A stretch of 64,000 nt of DNA from Terriglobales bacterium (GCA_025934735.1 JAICWP010000019.1:1-64000), one strand, 5' to 3'; counted from the stretch's first letter, positions 32,098 through 41,589 are shown. The notes: generated by a model from the letters alone, not told the origin. Numbers and translations are program-made.

Positions 32098-35000
32098 ATG
32101 AAAAAGCTGGGCACACTCGCATACGTACTGGCCTGTATGGCCTTGCTGACCATCAGCGCCGCGGCGCAATCCTCGGCTACCGCCGAACTGCACGTCTCCG
32201 TGAAAGATCCCAAGGGCGCCCTGGTGAAGGATGCCACGGTAGCGGTGCGCAATGAGGCGCAGAGTTTCGGGCGCACCACCACCAGCAACGTAAACGGGGA
32301 GTACCAGTTCCTGCTGCTGCCGCCGGGAAGTTACACGGTAAGCGTGGAAGCCTCCGGGTTTGCCAAGACGGTGGCGCAGAACGTGCGAGTGACGGTGGGC
32401 CAGGTGGCGGAGCTGCCGGTCACGCTGCAGCTGGCGACGGTCTCCGAGACGGTGAATGTCTCCACCGAAGCGGCGCTGGTGGAAACCCAGCGCACCTCCT
32501 CCACCACCACCATTGACCAGGAGCGCATCGAGAACCTGCCCATCAATGGGCGCAACTACATCAACTTCGCCCTTACCGATTCACAGGTGGAGCGCGATAC
32601 CGCGCCCAGCATCGGAGCGGCCCCCACTTCCGGGCTGAATTTTGGCGGGCAGCGCGCCCGCGACAACCTGGTGAACGTGGATGGAGCCGACGCCGTGGAC
32701 AACTCCGTGAACGGCATTCGCTCCACCGTCTCGCAGGAAGGCGTGCAGGAGTTCCAGATCATCAATAACAGCTATGCCCCGGAATACGGGCGCGCCTCCG
32801 GCGGCGTGGTCAACATCATCACCAAGTCAGGTTCCAACCAGTTCCACGGCGACGCCTTCGGCTACCTGCGCAACCGCAAATTGCAGGCGACCAACCCCTT
32901 CAGTGTTGACGCTTCCGGCAAGGCGGTGAATCCGGCCTACACGCGGGTGCAGGCGGGCGCGGCCTTTGGCGGGCCCATCGTAAAAGATAAGACCTTCTTC
33001 TTTTTCTCTTACGAAACCACCCGCCGTCACGAAACCGGGTTCTCCAACATCGGGGCCAACAATTTTGGCCTGCTGCCTTTCGACACCACACAGGTCGGCA
33101 TGCCCTTTGGCGTGCTCAATCTGACCCCGGACCAGGTGGGCTTTCTGACCAACCCTTCGGTGTTGCAGCTGGAGCAAGCCAGCGCTCCCTTTGCCCAGGC
33201 AGTGGCGGGATACGCTGCCGCCGCCGGCGCGGCTTCCGGAGTGGCGCTGAATGGAGTGGTGCCGCAGAACCTGGGCCCTTTGGCGGGCGGCGGCCTGCCT
33301 ATTTTCCCCAGCAGCGGCGCCTTGCTGCCGTCTTCGTTTGTGCCCATGACTTCGCTGGTGGGAAACTACCCCATTTTTGAAGGCACCAGCCTGTACTCGC
33401 TGCGCCTGGACCACCGCATCAGCGCCAATAATCAGCTCATGCTGCGGGGCGGCGTCAGCCCCAGCACCACCACCGGTATTCAGGTGAACGCGCAGGGGCC
33501 GCAGAACTTCGGGCAAAACGCCTTTTCGCGCACCTCGCAGCAGACCTACCGCGATTTCAACATCAACGCCCATGACACCATGACCCTGGGCAACAACAAA
33601 GTGAACGACTTCCTGTTTGCCTACTCGCGCCGCGGCTTGCTCTACAACTTCTCCAGCGCGCCCGGCGGCGGCAACGTGGCGGTGAATATCCCCGGATTTG
33701 CCTTCTTCGGACGCGAGCCGTTCTCTTTTGTGAACCGCACCGAGCAGCGCTACCAGCTCTCCGACAGCTTTTCCTGGGCGAAGGGCAATCACAACATGAA
33801 GTTCGGCGTGGACGGCAACTACATACCGTTGCAGGCCGACTTCACCGTCAACTTTGGCGGAGTTTATAACTTTGGCGGCGTGGACTTGCCCGGCCTGCCC
33901 AGCATTCCCGGCATCCCCAACTTCCCCGGAGTGTCGCCCATCCAGGCGTACGGCCTGGGCTTGCCGCAGAACTTCATCCAGGGCGTGGGCAATCCGCACG
34001 ACGCCTTCAGCAACACGCCGCTGGGCGGATTTGTTCAGGACAGCTGGCGGGCGCTTCCCAACTTAACCCTGAACTACGGCGTGCGCTATGACGTGGAACT
34101 GACGCCCAGGTTCAGCGCCATCAATTCGTTCTCGCAGGCGGCGGAAAAGAGCCTGGGCATCACCCAGGGCATTCCCCGCGACTGGAACAACGTGGCGCCG
34201 CGCGTCGGCCTGGCTTGGGATCCGGGCAACGACGGCAAGACGGTGGTGCGCGCCTCTTATGGGCTTTTCTACGATCATCCGCTGCTGGCGCTGGCCTTTG
34301 ACTCCGACGTCGCCGATGGCGCGCAGGCGCCGCAAGTTATCCTCTTTGGCGGCAGTCCCTGCAGTACGGCTGCTCCGCTGAGCAATGCCAGCCCGCTGAA
34401 TCTCAACGCGGCCAACACCTTCCAGGGCACGCTGGGCAATGCCAACTGCACCCCCACCGGACTGGCGCAGGCGCTCGACTATCTTTCCAACCAGCAACGC
34501 TTCAACGCCGCTCCCAACGCGCCCTCGGCCTTTGTGGGGCAACAGTACCTGGCGGCTCACATACCCCTGATCCTGCAGCCGTTCGGTTTCCCCACCGCGG
34601 CCAATTTCCAGTATCCCTATTCCAACCAGGCCAACCTGACCCTCGAGCGCGACCTGGGACACAACTTCGCTTTGAGCCTGCAGTACAACTTCAACGCGGG
34701 CAAACACCTGAACCGGCCCATCAATGCCAATCCCGTGCGCTCTGACCTGCTGATCCACAACTACCAGGTGGCGGCGGCGGCCGGCGATCCCGGCGCCCTG
34801 AGCGGCGGCGCCAGCGCTCCCTTGTTCGTGGGCTCCGTCGGCGCTCCCTGCGGCGTGAACCTGAATCCGGGGCCGTTGCAGGGCCAGCCCTGGGTCAGCT
34901 CTTCGCTGGTCAGCTTCTTCCGTCCTTCCGGTTTGAATCCTTCGCTGGCCCAGGCGGCCATTGCCGGCGGCGCCGGCACCTGCGTCGGCTTGGCGAACCA

Positions 35001-35808
35001 GATCATGGCGGCGGAAGGGTTGAACGCCAATTGCGACCCGCTCTCGCTGAGCGGCTGCATCCCTTTCAGCGATATGCCCGCCAACTTCTCCAACGGCAGC
35101 TCCGTGTATCACGGATTCACTGCCAACCTGCGCAAGCGGTTCAGCCATCACTATGAATTCCTGGTGTCCTACACCTATTCGCACGCCATAGATGACTCCA
35201 CTGACCTGGAATCGCCGCTGGCGCCGCAGAACAACTTCGACCCCAACTCCGACCGTTCCACCTCGCTGTTCGACCAGCGGCACCGCTTTGTGTTCAGCGG
35301 CGTGTACCAGACGGGCAAGCTCTCCGGCAGCGGCTTCTGGAGCAAGTTCGGCAGCGACTGGACCTTTGCTCCCATCATTGAGGCGGGGGCGGGACGGCCG
35401 TTCAACATCATTACCGGCTCGGACCGCAACTTTGATTTCGGCACCACCACCGACCGGCCGCTGGCGGTCCCCGGAGGCACGGCGCAGAACCTGTGCGGCG
35501 ACCAGGCGGTGCCCTCGAGCTTCTCTCCCACAGGATGGCTGCAGCCGGCCTGCTTCCTGAATGGGACGCTGATCGGCAACTTGAGCCGTAACGCCGGGGT
35601 TCGGCCCTCCACCCTGTTTACCGACATGCGCGTGGCACGGCACATCGCCTTCGGAGAACGCGTGGGCCTGGACGCCATGGTGGACGCCTTCAACTTCATC
35701 AACAAATTCAACGTGGCTGACGTGAATCCGCTGTGGAGCAGTGCGGGGCAGCCAACCGCCGCCTTCGATCCCCGGCAGCTGCAGCTGGCGCTGAAGCTTT
35801 CCTGGTAG
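32098..35808 (+). CDS. TonB-dependent receptor, Oar-like, with carboxypeptidase-regulatory domain
   Basis: A 1236-residue outer-membrane protein. A signal peptide (MKKLGTLAYVLACMALLTIS, then AAAQSS) is followed by a carboxypeptidase-regulatory-like beta domain (residues ~25-110: LHVSVKDPKGALVKDATVAV, NGEYQFLLLPPGSYTVSVEA). A plug domain comes next (NLPINGRNYINFALTDSQ, VNVDGADAVDNSVNGIRSTV, YGRASGGVVNIITKSGSNQF), then a long beta-barrel ending LQLALKLSW with the terminal aromatic. Such Oar-like proteins are numerous in Acidobacteriota and are thought to take up large or surface substrates. The substrate is unknown. The start at 32098 follows CACAGGAGCTTCC. Confidence 0.9.
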   Translation: MKKLGTLAYVLACMALLTISAAAQSSATAELHVSVKDPKGALVKDATVAVRNEAQSFGRTTTSNVNGEYQFLLLPPGSYTVSVEASGFAKTVAQNVRVTVGQVAELPVTLQLATVSETVNVSTEAALVETQRTSSTTTIDQERIENLPINGRNYINFALTDSQVERDTAPSIGAAPTSGLNFGGQRARDNLVNVDGADAVDNSVNGIRSTVSQEGVQEFQIINNSYAPEYGRASGGVVNIITKSGSNQFHGDAFGYLRNRKLQATNPFSVDASGKAVNPAYTRVQAGAAFGGPIVKDKTFFFFSYETTRRHETGFSNIGANNFGLLPFDTTQVGMPFGVLNLTPDQVGFLTNPSVLQLEQASAPFAQAVAGYAAAAGAASGVALNGVVPQNLGPLAGGGLPIFPSSGALLPSSFVPMTSLVGNYPIFEGTSLYSLRLDHRISANNQLMLRGGVSPSTTTGIQVNAQGPQNFGQNAFSRTSQQTYRDFNINAHDTMTLGNNKVNDFLFAYSRRGLLYNFSSAPGGGNVAVNIPGFAFFGREPFSFVNRTEQRYQLSDSFSWAKGNHNMKFGVDGNYIPLQADFTVNFGGVYNFGGVDLPGLPSIPGIPNFPGVSPIQAYGLGLPQNFIQGVGNPHDAFSNTPLGGFVQDSWRALPNLTLNYGVRYDVELTPRFSAINSFSQAAEKSLGITQGIPRDWNNVAPRVGLAWDPGNDGKTVVRASYGLFYDHPLLALAFDSDVADGAQAPQVILFGGSPCSTAAPLSNASPLNLNAANTFQGTLGNANCTPTGLAQALDYLSNQQRFNAAPNAPSAFVGQQYLAAHIPLILQPFGFPTAANFQYPYSNQANLTLERDLGHNFALSLQYNFNAGKHLNRPINANPVRSDLLIHNYQVAAAAGDPGALSGGASAPLFVGSVGAPCGVNLNPGPLQGQPWVSSSLVSFFRPSGLNPSLAQAAIAGGAGTCVGLANQIMAAEGLNANCDPLSLSGCIPFSDMPANFSNGSSVYHGFTANLRKRFSHHYEFLVSYTYSHAIDDSTDLESPLAPQNNFDPNSDRSTSLFDQRHRFVFSGVYQTGKLSGSGFWSKFGSDWTFAPIIEAGAGRPFNIITGSDRNFDFGTTTDRPLAVPGGTAQNLCGDQAVPSSFSPTGWLQPACFLNGTLIGNLSRNAGVRPSTLFTDMRVARHIAFGERVGLDAMVDAFNFINKFNVADVNPLWSSAGQPTAAFDPRQLQLALKLSW

Positions 35809-35810
35809 CG

Positions 35811-36001
35811 ACCGGTGGCCCACTCAAGCTTTTTTGCTTGAGTGGGAAAGTCGGCTTATTTTTGCTGCTGGCTTCGCCCCGGGCGTAGCCCACTCAAGCC
35901 AACAGCAGGCTTGAATGGGCCACCCCATCTGTTGTGAAGGTCGCGTCCTTAATGATTGAAAGTGACCGGTGGCCCACTCAAGCGTTTTTTGCTTGAGTGG
36001 G
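35811..36001. repeat. three CCCACTCAAGC hairpins (family F) after the receptor gene
   Basis: CCCACTCAAGC-TTTTTT-GCTTGAGTGGG at 35819-35846 and a near-copy at 35973-36001, both preceded by GACCGGTGG. A looser third copy lies at about 35888-35922 (CCCACTCAAGCC...GGCTTGAATGGGCC). Loops are T-rich. They lie in a ~380-bp gene-poor stretch between the receptor and transglycosylase genes and may end the receptor transcript. Confidence 0.8.
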
Positions 36002-36190
36002 AAATCGACCCTGGCCAGCGGCTCTGATTCTGTCTAAGCTCAAGGCAGAGCAAGAGGTTGCATCGCGGAAGAACACGGTCTATCGGAAGGTAACTACGGT
36101 ACCTTTGTTGATTGACCCGCGCAAAAAACGCATAGTACGATTCCAGCAGTTCCGCAAAAACCAGGCGAAAGGTCCTAAGTCCCAGAGCGC

Positions 36191-38092
36191 ATGAGGATTC
36201 GAAAGCTTTATTGGTATACGCCGTTGCTCGCCGCCCTGGCTCTGGGCACCACGTCCTGCCAGACCGCGGTCAAGAAGCCGATTATGGCCGCGGCGCCGCC
36301 GGTCGCCTCCGCGCCTCCGATCAAGCCCAAGCCTGCTGCCATCCCTGCGCCCGCTCCCAAGCCGCAGGAAAAAGCTAAGATTGCCGCCAAGCCCGACGCC
36401 ATTGACGCGCTGGTGGCCCAGGCCGAGGAGCAATATCAGGCTGGGCAGGCGAACTATTCCGCCGGACACCTGGAAGCCGCCAAGGTCAATTTCGACCGCG
36501 CTTTCGACATTCTTACCGAGGCTCCGGGAGGCCCCGATTCCGACGAGCGCCTGCAAAAGGAATTCGACAAAATTGTAGATGGGGTGAACAGCCTGGAACT
36601 GGTGGCTCTGCAGCAAGGTGATGACTCCACCGAGCAGAAATCCGAGCCCGCCCCGATTGATGAAACCAACCAGATTACCTTCCCGGTGGACCCCAACCTG
36701 AAGGCCAAGGCGGCGCAAGAAATCCGCAAGATCCACTCCGACCTGCCGCTGACCATGAATGACGCGGTGGCCGGCTACATCAATTACTTCTCCACCCGCG
36801 GCCGGGGGGTGCTGGAGCGGGCACTGACCCGCGCCGGGCTTTACGACGATATGATCCGCCGGGTGTTGAAAGAGGAAGGCGTGCCCCAGGACCTGATTTA
36901 CCTAGCGGAAGCGGAGTCCGGCTTCCACCCCGTGGCTCTTTCCCACGTGGGGGCCCGCGGGTTGTGGCAGTTCATGTCCAGCCGCGCTAAAGGCTACGGA
37001 CTGCAACGGAACCGGTGGGTGGATGAGCGCCAGGATCCGGAGAAGTCCACCCGGGCCGCGGCCCGCCACTTGAGGGACCTGTACAAGGAGTTTGGCGACT
37101 GGTATCTGGCCATGGCGGCCTACAATTCCGGGCCGCTGACGGTGATGCGGGCGGTGCAGCGCACCGGCTACGCCGATTTCTGGCAGCTCTACCGGCGCAA
37201 CGTGCTGCCGGGCGAAACGCGCAACTACGTGCCCATCATCATCGCTGTGGCCATTATGGCCAAGAACCCGGCGCAGTATGGGCTGGACCAGATTGTTCCC
37301 GATAAACCGCTTCCCTCTGACACGGTGACCATTGACTACCCCGTGGACCTGCGCCTGGTGGCGGAGTGCGTGGATAGCCCGGTGGCCACGCTACAGGAGT
37401 TGAACCCCAGCCTGCTGCGCATGAGCACGCCGCGGGAAGGCTCGTTCGAGCTGCACCTGCCCGCGGGCACCACCGAGAAATTCCAGACGACCATTGCCGC
37501 CATTCCCCGCGACAAGCGAGTATGGTGGCGCTATCACACCGTGACTCAGGGCGACACCCTGGCCGGCGTGGCGCGCAACTATCACACCACCGCGCGCGCC
37601 ATTGAGGAAGCCAATAGTCTGGACGGCAAGGATCTGGCCGCGGGGACAAAGCTGATTATTCCGATTGCCGCCGGACGTTATGTGGAAGCGATTGCTTATG
37701 CACGCCACCTCACGCGTTATCGCGTGCGCCGGGGCGACACCATGACTTCCGTGGCGGAAGATTTCGGAGTTCCCGTGATACGGCTGAAGCGCTGGAACCC
37801 GCGCGCGGGGAGCAAGCTGCGCGCCGGCATGGTGCTTTACCTGCACCGGCCCCTGGCCCCTGGGGAACATGAGGTGGTCTCCACCAGAAAGTCCTCTAAG
37901 TCTAAGCGGAGCAGCAATTTACAAGCCGCCTCCCGGGGCGGGAAAGTGGTTCACAAGGTACAGCGGGGCGAAACTCTCTACAGTATTGCCAACCAGTACA
38001 ACACCACGGTGGCGGAGCTGCGGCGCACCAACGGCAAGGTGGCGGCCAACCTGCGTGCCGGCGCCGTGCTGGTGATCCGGGAAAATCCCTGA
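36191..38092 (+). CDS. mltD: MltD-like lytic transglycosylase lipoprotein with three LysM domains
   Basis: A 633-residue lipoprotein: signal peptide with lipobox (LALGTTSC), then an Ala/Pro-rich linker (to ~residue 65), a helical region, and an SLT domain (about 215-340). The SLT domain contains the catalytic Glu in LIYLAEAESGFHPVALSHVG, ARGLWQFMSSRAKGYGL and MAAYNSGPLTVMRAV. Three LysM domains follow (YHTVTQGDTLAGVARNYHTT, YRVRRGDTMTSVAEDFGVPV, HKVQRGETLYSIANQYNTTV). The enzyme cleaves the glycan strand of peptidoglycan with 1,6-anhydro-muramate formation, and LysM binds the wall. E. coli MltD has two LysM; three is a common variant. Confidence 0.93.
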   Translation: MRIRKLYWYTPLLAALALGTTSCQTAVKKPIMAAAPPVASAPPIKPKPAAIPAPAPKPQEKAKIAAKPDAIDALVAQAEEQYQAGQANYSAGHLEAAKVNFDRAFDILTEAPGGPDSDERLQKEFDKIVDGVNSLELVALQQGDDSTEQKSEPAPIDETNQITFPVDPNLKAKAAQEIRKIHSDLPLTMNDAVAGYINYFSTRGRGVLERALTRAGLYDDMIRRVLKEEGVPQDLIYLAEAESGFHPVALSHVGARGLWQFMSSRAKGYGLQRNRWVDERQDPEKSTRAAARHLRDLYKEFGDWYLAMAAYNSGPLTVMRAVQRTGYADFWQLYRRNVLPGETRNYVPIIIAVAIMAKNPAQYGLDQIVPDKPLPSDTVTIDYPVDLRLVAECVDSPVATLQELNPSLLRMSTPREGSFELHLPAGTTEKFQTTIAAIPRDKRVWWRYHTVTQGDTLAGVARNYHTTARAIEEANSLDGKDLAAGTKLIIPIAAGRYVEAIAYARHLTRYRVRRGDTMTSVAEDFGVPVIRLKRWNPRAGSKLRAGMVLYLHRPLAPGEHEVVSTRKSSKSKRSSNLQAASRGGKVVHKVQRGETLYSIANQYNTTVAELRRTNGKVAANLRAGAVLVIRENP

Positions 38093-38313
38093 AAATCTTC
38101 TTGCCCTGGCGCTAACGACGCAATCTCTCCGCAAGGTGTAATATGCGGTGCAGCGCGTCACGGTGGCGGCAAAAACGCTGTGCTATAATCGCGCGCCGCT
38201 CGGGAAGAACGCCTTCTCGAGCTAAAGCGGTCCTGCAGTTCTTGTTTCAATTCCTAAATGGACGGGTTGCCGTTGCGGTGGCGGCAGCTGCGCAGCAGAG
38301 ATCAGGAGGAGCC

Positions 38314-38769
38314 ATGCGATTTTCGAATGATGAGACGCTGTACGGACGGGATGACGATATGGATGAATTTGGCGACACCGGTTCTTACGGCGAGTCGCTG
38401 GAAGAAGATTACGAGGAAGAGGAAGAAGAGGAAGAAGAACCGGCAGGTGGCACGGCAGGGCAAGGGCCGAGCATGCCGGCCATAACGCCGGAACGGGAGG
38501 AAACCACGGTCGGCGGAGGCGGCGGCGGCGGCCGGCGCGCTCCGGCCAAGAAAAAGGCGCCCGCGCGCAAAGCGGCGGCCAAACGTCCGGCGGCTCGCGC
38601 CAAAAAGGGCGGGGCGAAAAAGGGCGGGGCGAAAAAAGGTGGGGCAAAGAAGAGCGGGGCCAAGAAAAAAGCCGCCAAGCGGGGCGGCAGCAGCAGCCGG
38701 GGCAAGTCATCGGCACGTAAAGGCGGCAAAGCGAAAAGCAAGAGTTCTTCGCGCCGCAAGCGCCGGTAG
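38314..38769 (+). CDS. bipartite acidic/Lys-Ala-rich protein, histone-H1-like tail
   Basis: A 151-residue protein. The N-terminal ~50 residues are acidic (GYGES-like turn, then SLEEDYEEEEEEEEEP). After a Gly-rich linker the C-terminal ~85 residues are almost entirely Lys, Ala, Arg, Gly and Ser, with three tandem KKGGA units and an Arg/Lys-rich end (KSSSRRKRR). The C-terminal composition matches H1/AlgP-like DNA-binding tails. The acidic half may mask it or contact other proteins. The start at 38314 is preceded by AGGAGGA. Low-complexity composition limits any family claim. Confidence 0.75.
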   Translation: MRFSNDETLYGRDDDMDEFGDTGSYGESLEEDYEEEEEEEEEPAGGTAGQGPSMPAITPEREETTVGGGGGGGRRAPAKKKAPARKAAAKRPAARAKKGGAKKGGAKKGGAKKSGAKKKAAKRGGSSSRGKSSARKGGKAKSKSSSRRKRR

Positions 38770-38799
38770 ATTTCAATTACTCTGATTCATCAAGCCGCG

Positions 38800-39080
38800 G
38801 GATTCTCCGCGGCTTTTGTTTTATAAAACCAAAACCGCAGAGGACGCGGAGATTTGGAGGGGAATATCTGAAATCCCTTTGCGGTGCTCTGCGTTTTCTA
38901 GCACGCGCTCCGGCCGACCAAAACCGCAGAGGACGCAGGGGACGCGGAGGTTTGAAGGGGAATATCTGAAATCTCTTGCTGTGCTCTGGACCGAAACCGT
39001 AGAGAAGCCTAGAAAACCTGGAGAATGCGACCAGGGGTTCCTCTGCGTCCTTCGCGTCCTCTGCGGTTTTCATTCAACAG
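38800..39080. repeat. family D repeats (CGCAGAGGACGC type) in convergent arrangement
   Basis: CCGCAGAGGACGCGGAG at 38836, CCGCAGAGGACGCAGGGGACG at 38926 and, in the opposite orientation, CTCTGCGTCCTTCGCGTCCTCTGCGG at 39041-39067. A GGGGAATATCTGAAAT segment is duplicated (about 38858 and 38958). The reverse copy ends 20 bases before the small downstream gene. Confidence 0.75.
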
Positions 39081-39085
39081 GCTGG

Positions 39086-39301
39086 TTATTTCTTGTGCTC
39101 CACGGCGGAGAGGCAGCGGCCGTAAAGCTCGAGCAGATGGGTGGCGTAGTCTTCGGGCTTGGAAGCCACGCTGGACCCAAACCCTGCGCCGGCCGAGCCG
39201 GTCTTGCCATAGCCGGTGGTCATGGCGATGAACCGCATCATATCGAGTGCGATGTCTTCGTTGCGCCGCGTACCCACAGGAAAATTGCCCGCGTCGTTCA
39301 T
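39086..39301 (-). CDS. small conserved-looking protein
   Basis: A 71-residue protein. The ATG at 39301 (MNDAGNFPVGTRRNEDIALD) is preceded by the strong ribosome binding site GGGGAGGAATT. It continues MMRFIAMTTGYGKTGSAGAG and ends in an amphipathic helix (DYATHLLELYGRCLSAVEHK). I recognise no family. The good Shine-Dalgarno sequence and balanced composition support a real gene. It ends next to the family D repeat cluster. Confidence 0.6.
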   Translation of the reverse strand: MNDAGNFPVGTRRNEDIALDMMRFIAMTTGYGKTGSAGAGFGSSVASKPEDYATHLLELYGRCLSAVEHKK

Positions 39302-39417
39302 GAATTCCTCCCCAGAAGAATGAGGCGCGGAGCCGGCCTCAGCGTTGCCGCACTTGCGCCAAAATCCGATATTACCAGAGGAAACCGGGAGAAGATGGTG
39401 GGGCGTCTTGCAGAGGC

Positions 39418-39590
39418 AGAGGCGAGCTGCGCTCGCTCGCAACGGGGCAGAGCCCCGTGCCCACACGAGCAGATAAGGCGAGGGCGCCTGTGCCCACGAT
39501 ATAAGGCGAGTTGCGCTCGCCCGCACGGGGCAGAGCCCCGTGCCCACACGATTGCGGAAGGCGCTTGCGCCTTCACCTTGTGCCCACGTG
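39418..39590. repeat. family A repeats in minus orientation
   Basis: Two inverted family A units (GGGGCAGAGCCCCGTGCCCA at about 39444 and 39528) with the related AGGGCGCCTGTGCCCAC (39481) and GGCGCTTGCGCC (39559) hairpins between and after. They lie between the 71-aa gene and the molybdoenzyme gene, 200 bases upstream of its start. Confidence 0.85.
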
Positions 39591-39799
39591 ATGCGCCCTC
39601 ACGGTGCGCCCCCATACTGTCGGAAGCCAGCCGAAAAATCGACCTATAAAATGTCCGCAGGCGAGTTCTGCCTCGTATACAATTCGGCATCACTATCCCG
39701 TTCTAAACCGGCTCAGGGTTCCAGCACGTCACAATTAGAAACGGCCGCTCACGGCGCAATGGAGTTTTGCGCTGCCGGCGCGGAGTGAAGGAATCGGTT

Positions 39800-40519
39800 T
39801 TGGCCAGCATCGAGGATAAGAAACTGAAGCGGCTGAGCCGCCGCGAGCTGCTGAAGCTGGCTCCGGTGCTGGCGGTGGGCGCTTTCGCAGTCACGCGCTG
39901 GCAAGACGGGCTGGTGGGGCGCGGTGTGCGCCTGAGCGACTGGGCTTCCGGCCTGCTCTTCCGCCGCCATCATCCGGCGAAGACTTTCAGCGATGCCGAC
40001 GTGGTTCCCGTCGAGAAATTTCCCTACAACGGCTATGACGACCTGGATCCCGGCGTTGACCTGGACAGCTGGACGCTGACGGTGGCGGGCAACGTGCGCC
40101 ATCCCGGGGAGTACACGCTGGCGCAAGTCCAGGCGCTGCCCAAGATCCGCCAGAACACGCGCCACGTATGCGTCGAGGGCTGGGATGTGATCGGCTCCTT
40201 CGGCGGGGCGCGGATATCCGATCTCCTCGGCCTGGTGGGCGCGGACACCAGCTCACGTTTTGTCACGGTGGAGTGCGCTGACGATTATTACGAGTCGCTG
40301 GACATGGCCACGGCGCTGCACCCGCAGTCGCTGTTGTGTTACGAAATGTACGGCAAGCCGCTGGACCGCGGGCACGGCGCGCCGTTGCGGCTGAGCTTGC
40401 CCACCAAGCTGGGCTATAAATCCGCCAAATACCTGACCAAGCTGACGGTGGCCAACGTTCTGGGCGCGCAGCGCGGCTACTGGGAAGACCAGGGCTACAG
40501 CTGGCACGCGGGTCTTTAG
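39800..40519 (+). CDS. sulfite-oxidase-like molybdopterin oxidoreductase, Tat-exported
   Basis: A 239-residue protein of the sulfite oxidase/YedY fold. A Tat-like signal (LSRRELLKLAPVLAVGAFAV) is followed by WTLTVAGNVRHPGEYTLAQV and RHVCVEGWDVIGSFGGARIS, where the Cys is the expected molybdenum ligand. The domain ends with APLRLSLPTKLGYKSAKYLT. The TTG at 39800 has AAGGA seven bases upstream; GTG 39785 and TTG 39767 are alternatives. It lies six bases upstream of the cytochrome b gene, so the pair resembles MsrPQ/YedYZ-type systems that transfer electrons to or from the periplasm; the substrate is unknown. Confidence 0.85.
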   Translation: MASIEDKKLKRLSRRELLKLAPVLAVGAFAVTRWQDGLVGRGVRLSDWASGLLFRRHHPAKTFSDADVVPVEKFPYNGYDDLDPGVDLDSWTLTVAGNVRHPGEYTLAQVQALPKIRQNTRHVCVEGWDVIGSFGGARISDLLGLVGADTSSRFVTVECADDYYESLDMATALHPQSLLCYEMYGKPLDRGHGAPLRLSLPTKLGYKSAKYLTKLTVANVLGAQRGYWEDQGYSWHAGL

Positions 40520-40525
40520 GAGAGC

Positions 40526-41245
40526 ATGGCGAGCGGAGCACAAGCCGGGGAGCCGGAAGCCCAGCCGGAACAGCGAATCCAGCTGGTGACGGCGGCCTAT
40601 GAGCATCCCTGGGCCATCCGCTTCACGCACTGGCTGAACGCTGCCGCGGTGTTTGTGCTGGCGGCCAGCGGGCTGCGCATCTTCCGCGCCTTCCCCAGCT
40701 TCGGCGCAAAAATTCCCGAGCGCGACCTGGTCAACATTCCCAAGGCGCTCACCCTGGGCGGGTGGCTGGGGGGAGCGCTGCAGTGGCACTTCACCTTCAT
40801 GTGGCTATTCGCGGGCAGCGGCGTGCTCTACCTCGCCTACCAACTGCTGAGCGGCCATTACAAGACAGTGCTGTTCGTGCCGCGCGACGTCAAGGGCGTG
40901 TGGCCCATGGCGCGCCACTACTTCCTGTTTGGCCCCAAACCGGCGCTGACGGAACAATACAACCCGCTGCAGAAACTGGCTTACACCGCGACGGTGCTGT
41001 GCGGGGTGGCGTCGTTTCTCACCGGCCTGGTTCTGTACAAGCCCGTGCAGTTTCCCTGGCTGGCGTGGCCGATGGGCGGCTTCCATTGGGCACGGGTTTG
41101 GCATTTTGCGGCGATGTGCGGTTTCCTGGCATTCATACCCGGTCACTTGATTATGGTTGCGCTGCATGGCTGGTCGAATTTCGTCTCCATGCTGACGGGA
41201 TGGAAGCGCGATCCCGAATACCTGTCACGCAGAAGTACGCCGTAA
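40526..41245 (+). CDS. cytochrome b/b6-type membrane subunit
   Basis: A 239-residue membrane protein with about four to five hydrophobic segments. YEHPWAIRFTHWLNAAAVFV supplies a candidate heme-ligand His, and a second set occurs in ALQWHFTFMWLFAGS, HWARVWHFAAMCGF and PGHLIMVALHGW. This fits the di-heme cytochrome b561/hydrogenase-type (PF01292-like) family. It would accept or donate electrons for the adjacent molybdoenzyme. The ATG at 40526 is preceded by AGGAGAGC. Confidence 0.85.
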   Translation: MASGAQAGEPEAQPEQRIQLVTAAYEHPWAIRFTHWLNAAAVFVLAASGLRIFRAFPSFGAKIPERDLVNIPKALTLGGWLGGALQWHFTFMWLFAGSGVLYLAYQLLSGHYKTVLFVPRDVKGVWPMARHYFLFGPKPALTEQYNPLQKLAYTATVLCGVASFLTGLVLYKPVQFPWLAWPMGGFHWARVWHFAAMCGFLAFIPGHLIMVALHGWSNFVSMLTGWKRDPEYLSRRSTP

Positions 41246-41314
41246 GTGATTCTTGGCAGTCAGGCATCTTCACTCAACCCGAACCCCCTGGGTTCGAACT
41301 TGGAGGCAACACAA

Positions 41315-41536
41315 ATGCGCAAGTACCTGATGAGCCTACTAGCAGCGATGTTTCTGCTGGGTTCGCTCTCCCTGTTTGCTCAACCTCGCACCGGGCAGGA
41401 TGCCATGAAGCAGGATGCAGCCCCGAGCGATACCGCCAAGCCCGCGAAGAAGGCTAAGAAGGCACAGAAGGCTAAGGCGAAGAAGGCCAAAAAAGAAAAG
41501 AAGATGGACAAGAAAGCCGACGAGATGAAGCACTGA
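41315..41536 (+). CDS. small secreted Lys/Ala-rich protein
   Basis: A 73-residue protein with a clear signal peptide (MRKYLMSLLAAMFLLGSLSL, then FAQP). The mature part is a low-complexity KKAKKAQKAKAKKAKKEKK stretch. It follows the cytochrome gene by 69 bases and has a TGGAGG ribosome binding site. It might bind acidic envelope polymers or nucleic acid; no family can be inferred from such composition. Confidence 0.7.
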   Translation: MRKYLMSLLAAMFLLGSLSLFAQPRTGQDAMKQDAAPSDTAKPAKKAKKAQKAKAKKAKKEKKMDKKADEMKH

Positions 41537-41589
41537 GGTGAGATTCCGGGCGGGGCGAGGGCGCCCTGCCCGGACTTCCGGAGAAACTG

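Noticed and set aside
32827-35823. Two long minus-strand open frames (390 and 586 codons)
   Set aside because: Exact antisense of the TonB receptor gene in GC-rich DNA; no recognised motifs.
35997-36194. 65-codon frame overlapping the mltD start (ATGA)
   Set aside because: It starts with GTG inside a family F hairpin with no ribosome binding site; probably promoter DNA of mltD.
41285-41310. GGGTTCGAAC-containing stretch resembling a tRNA T-arm
   Set aside because: No acceptor or anticodon stems can be formed around it; it is the upstream region of the Lys-rich protein gene.
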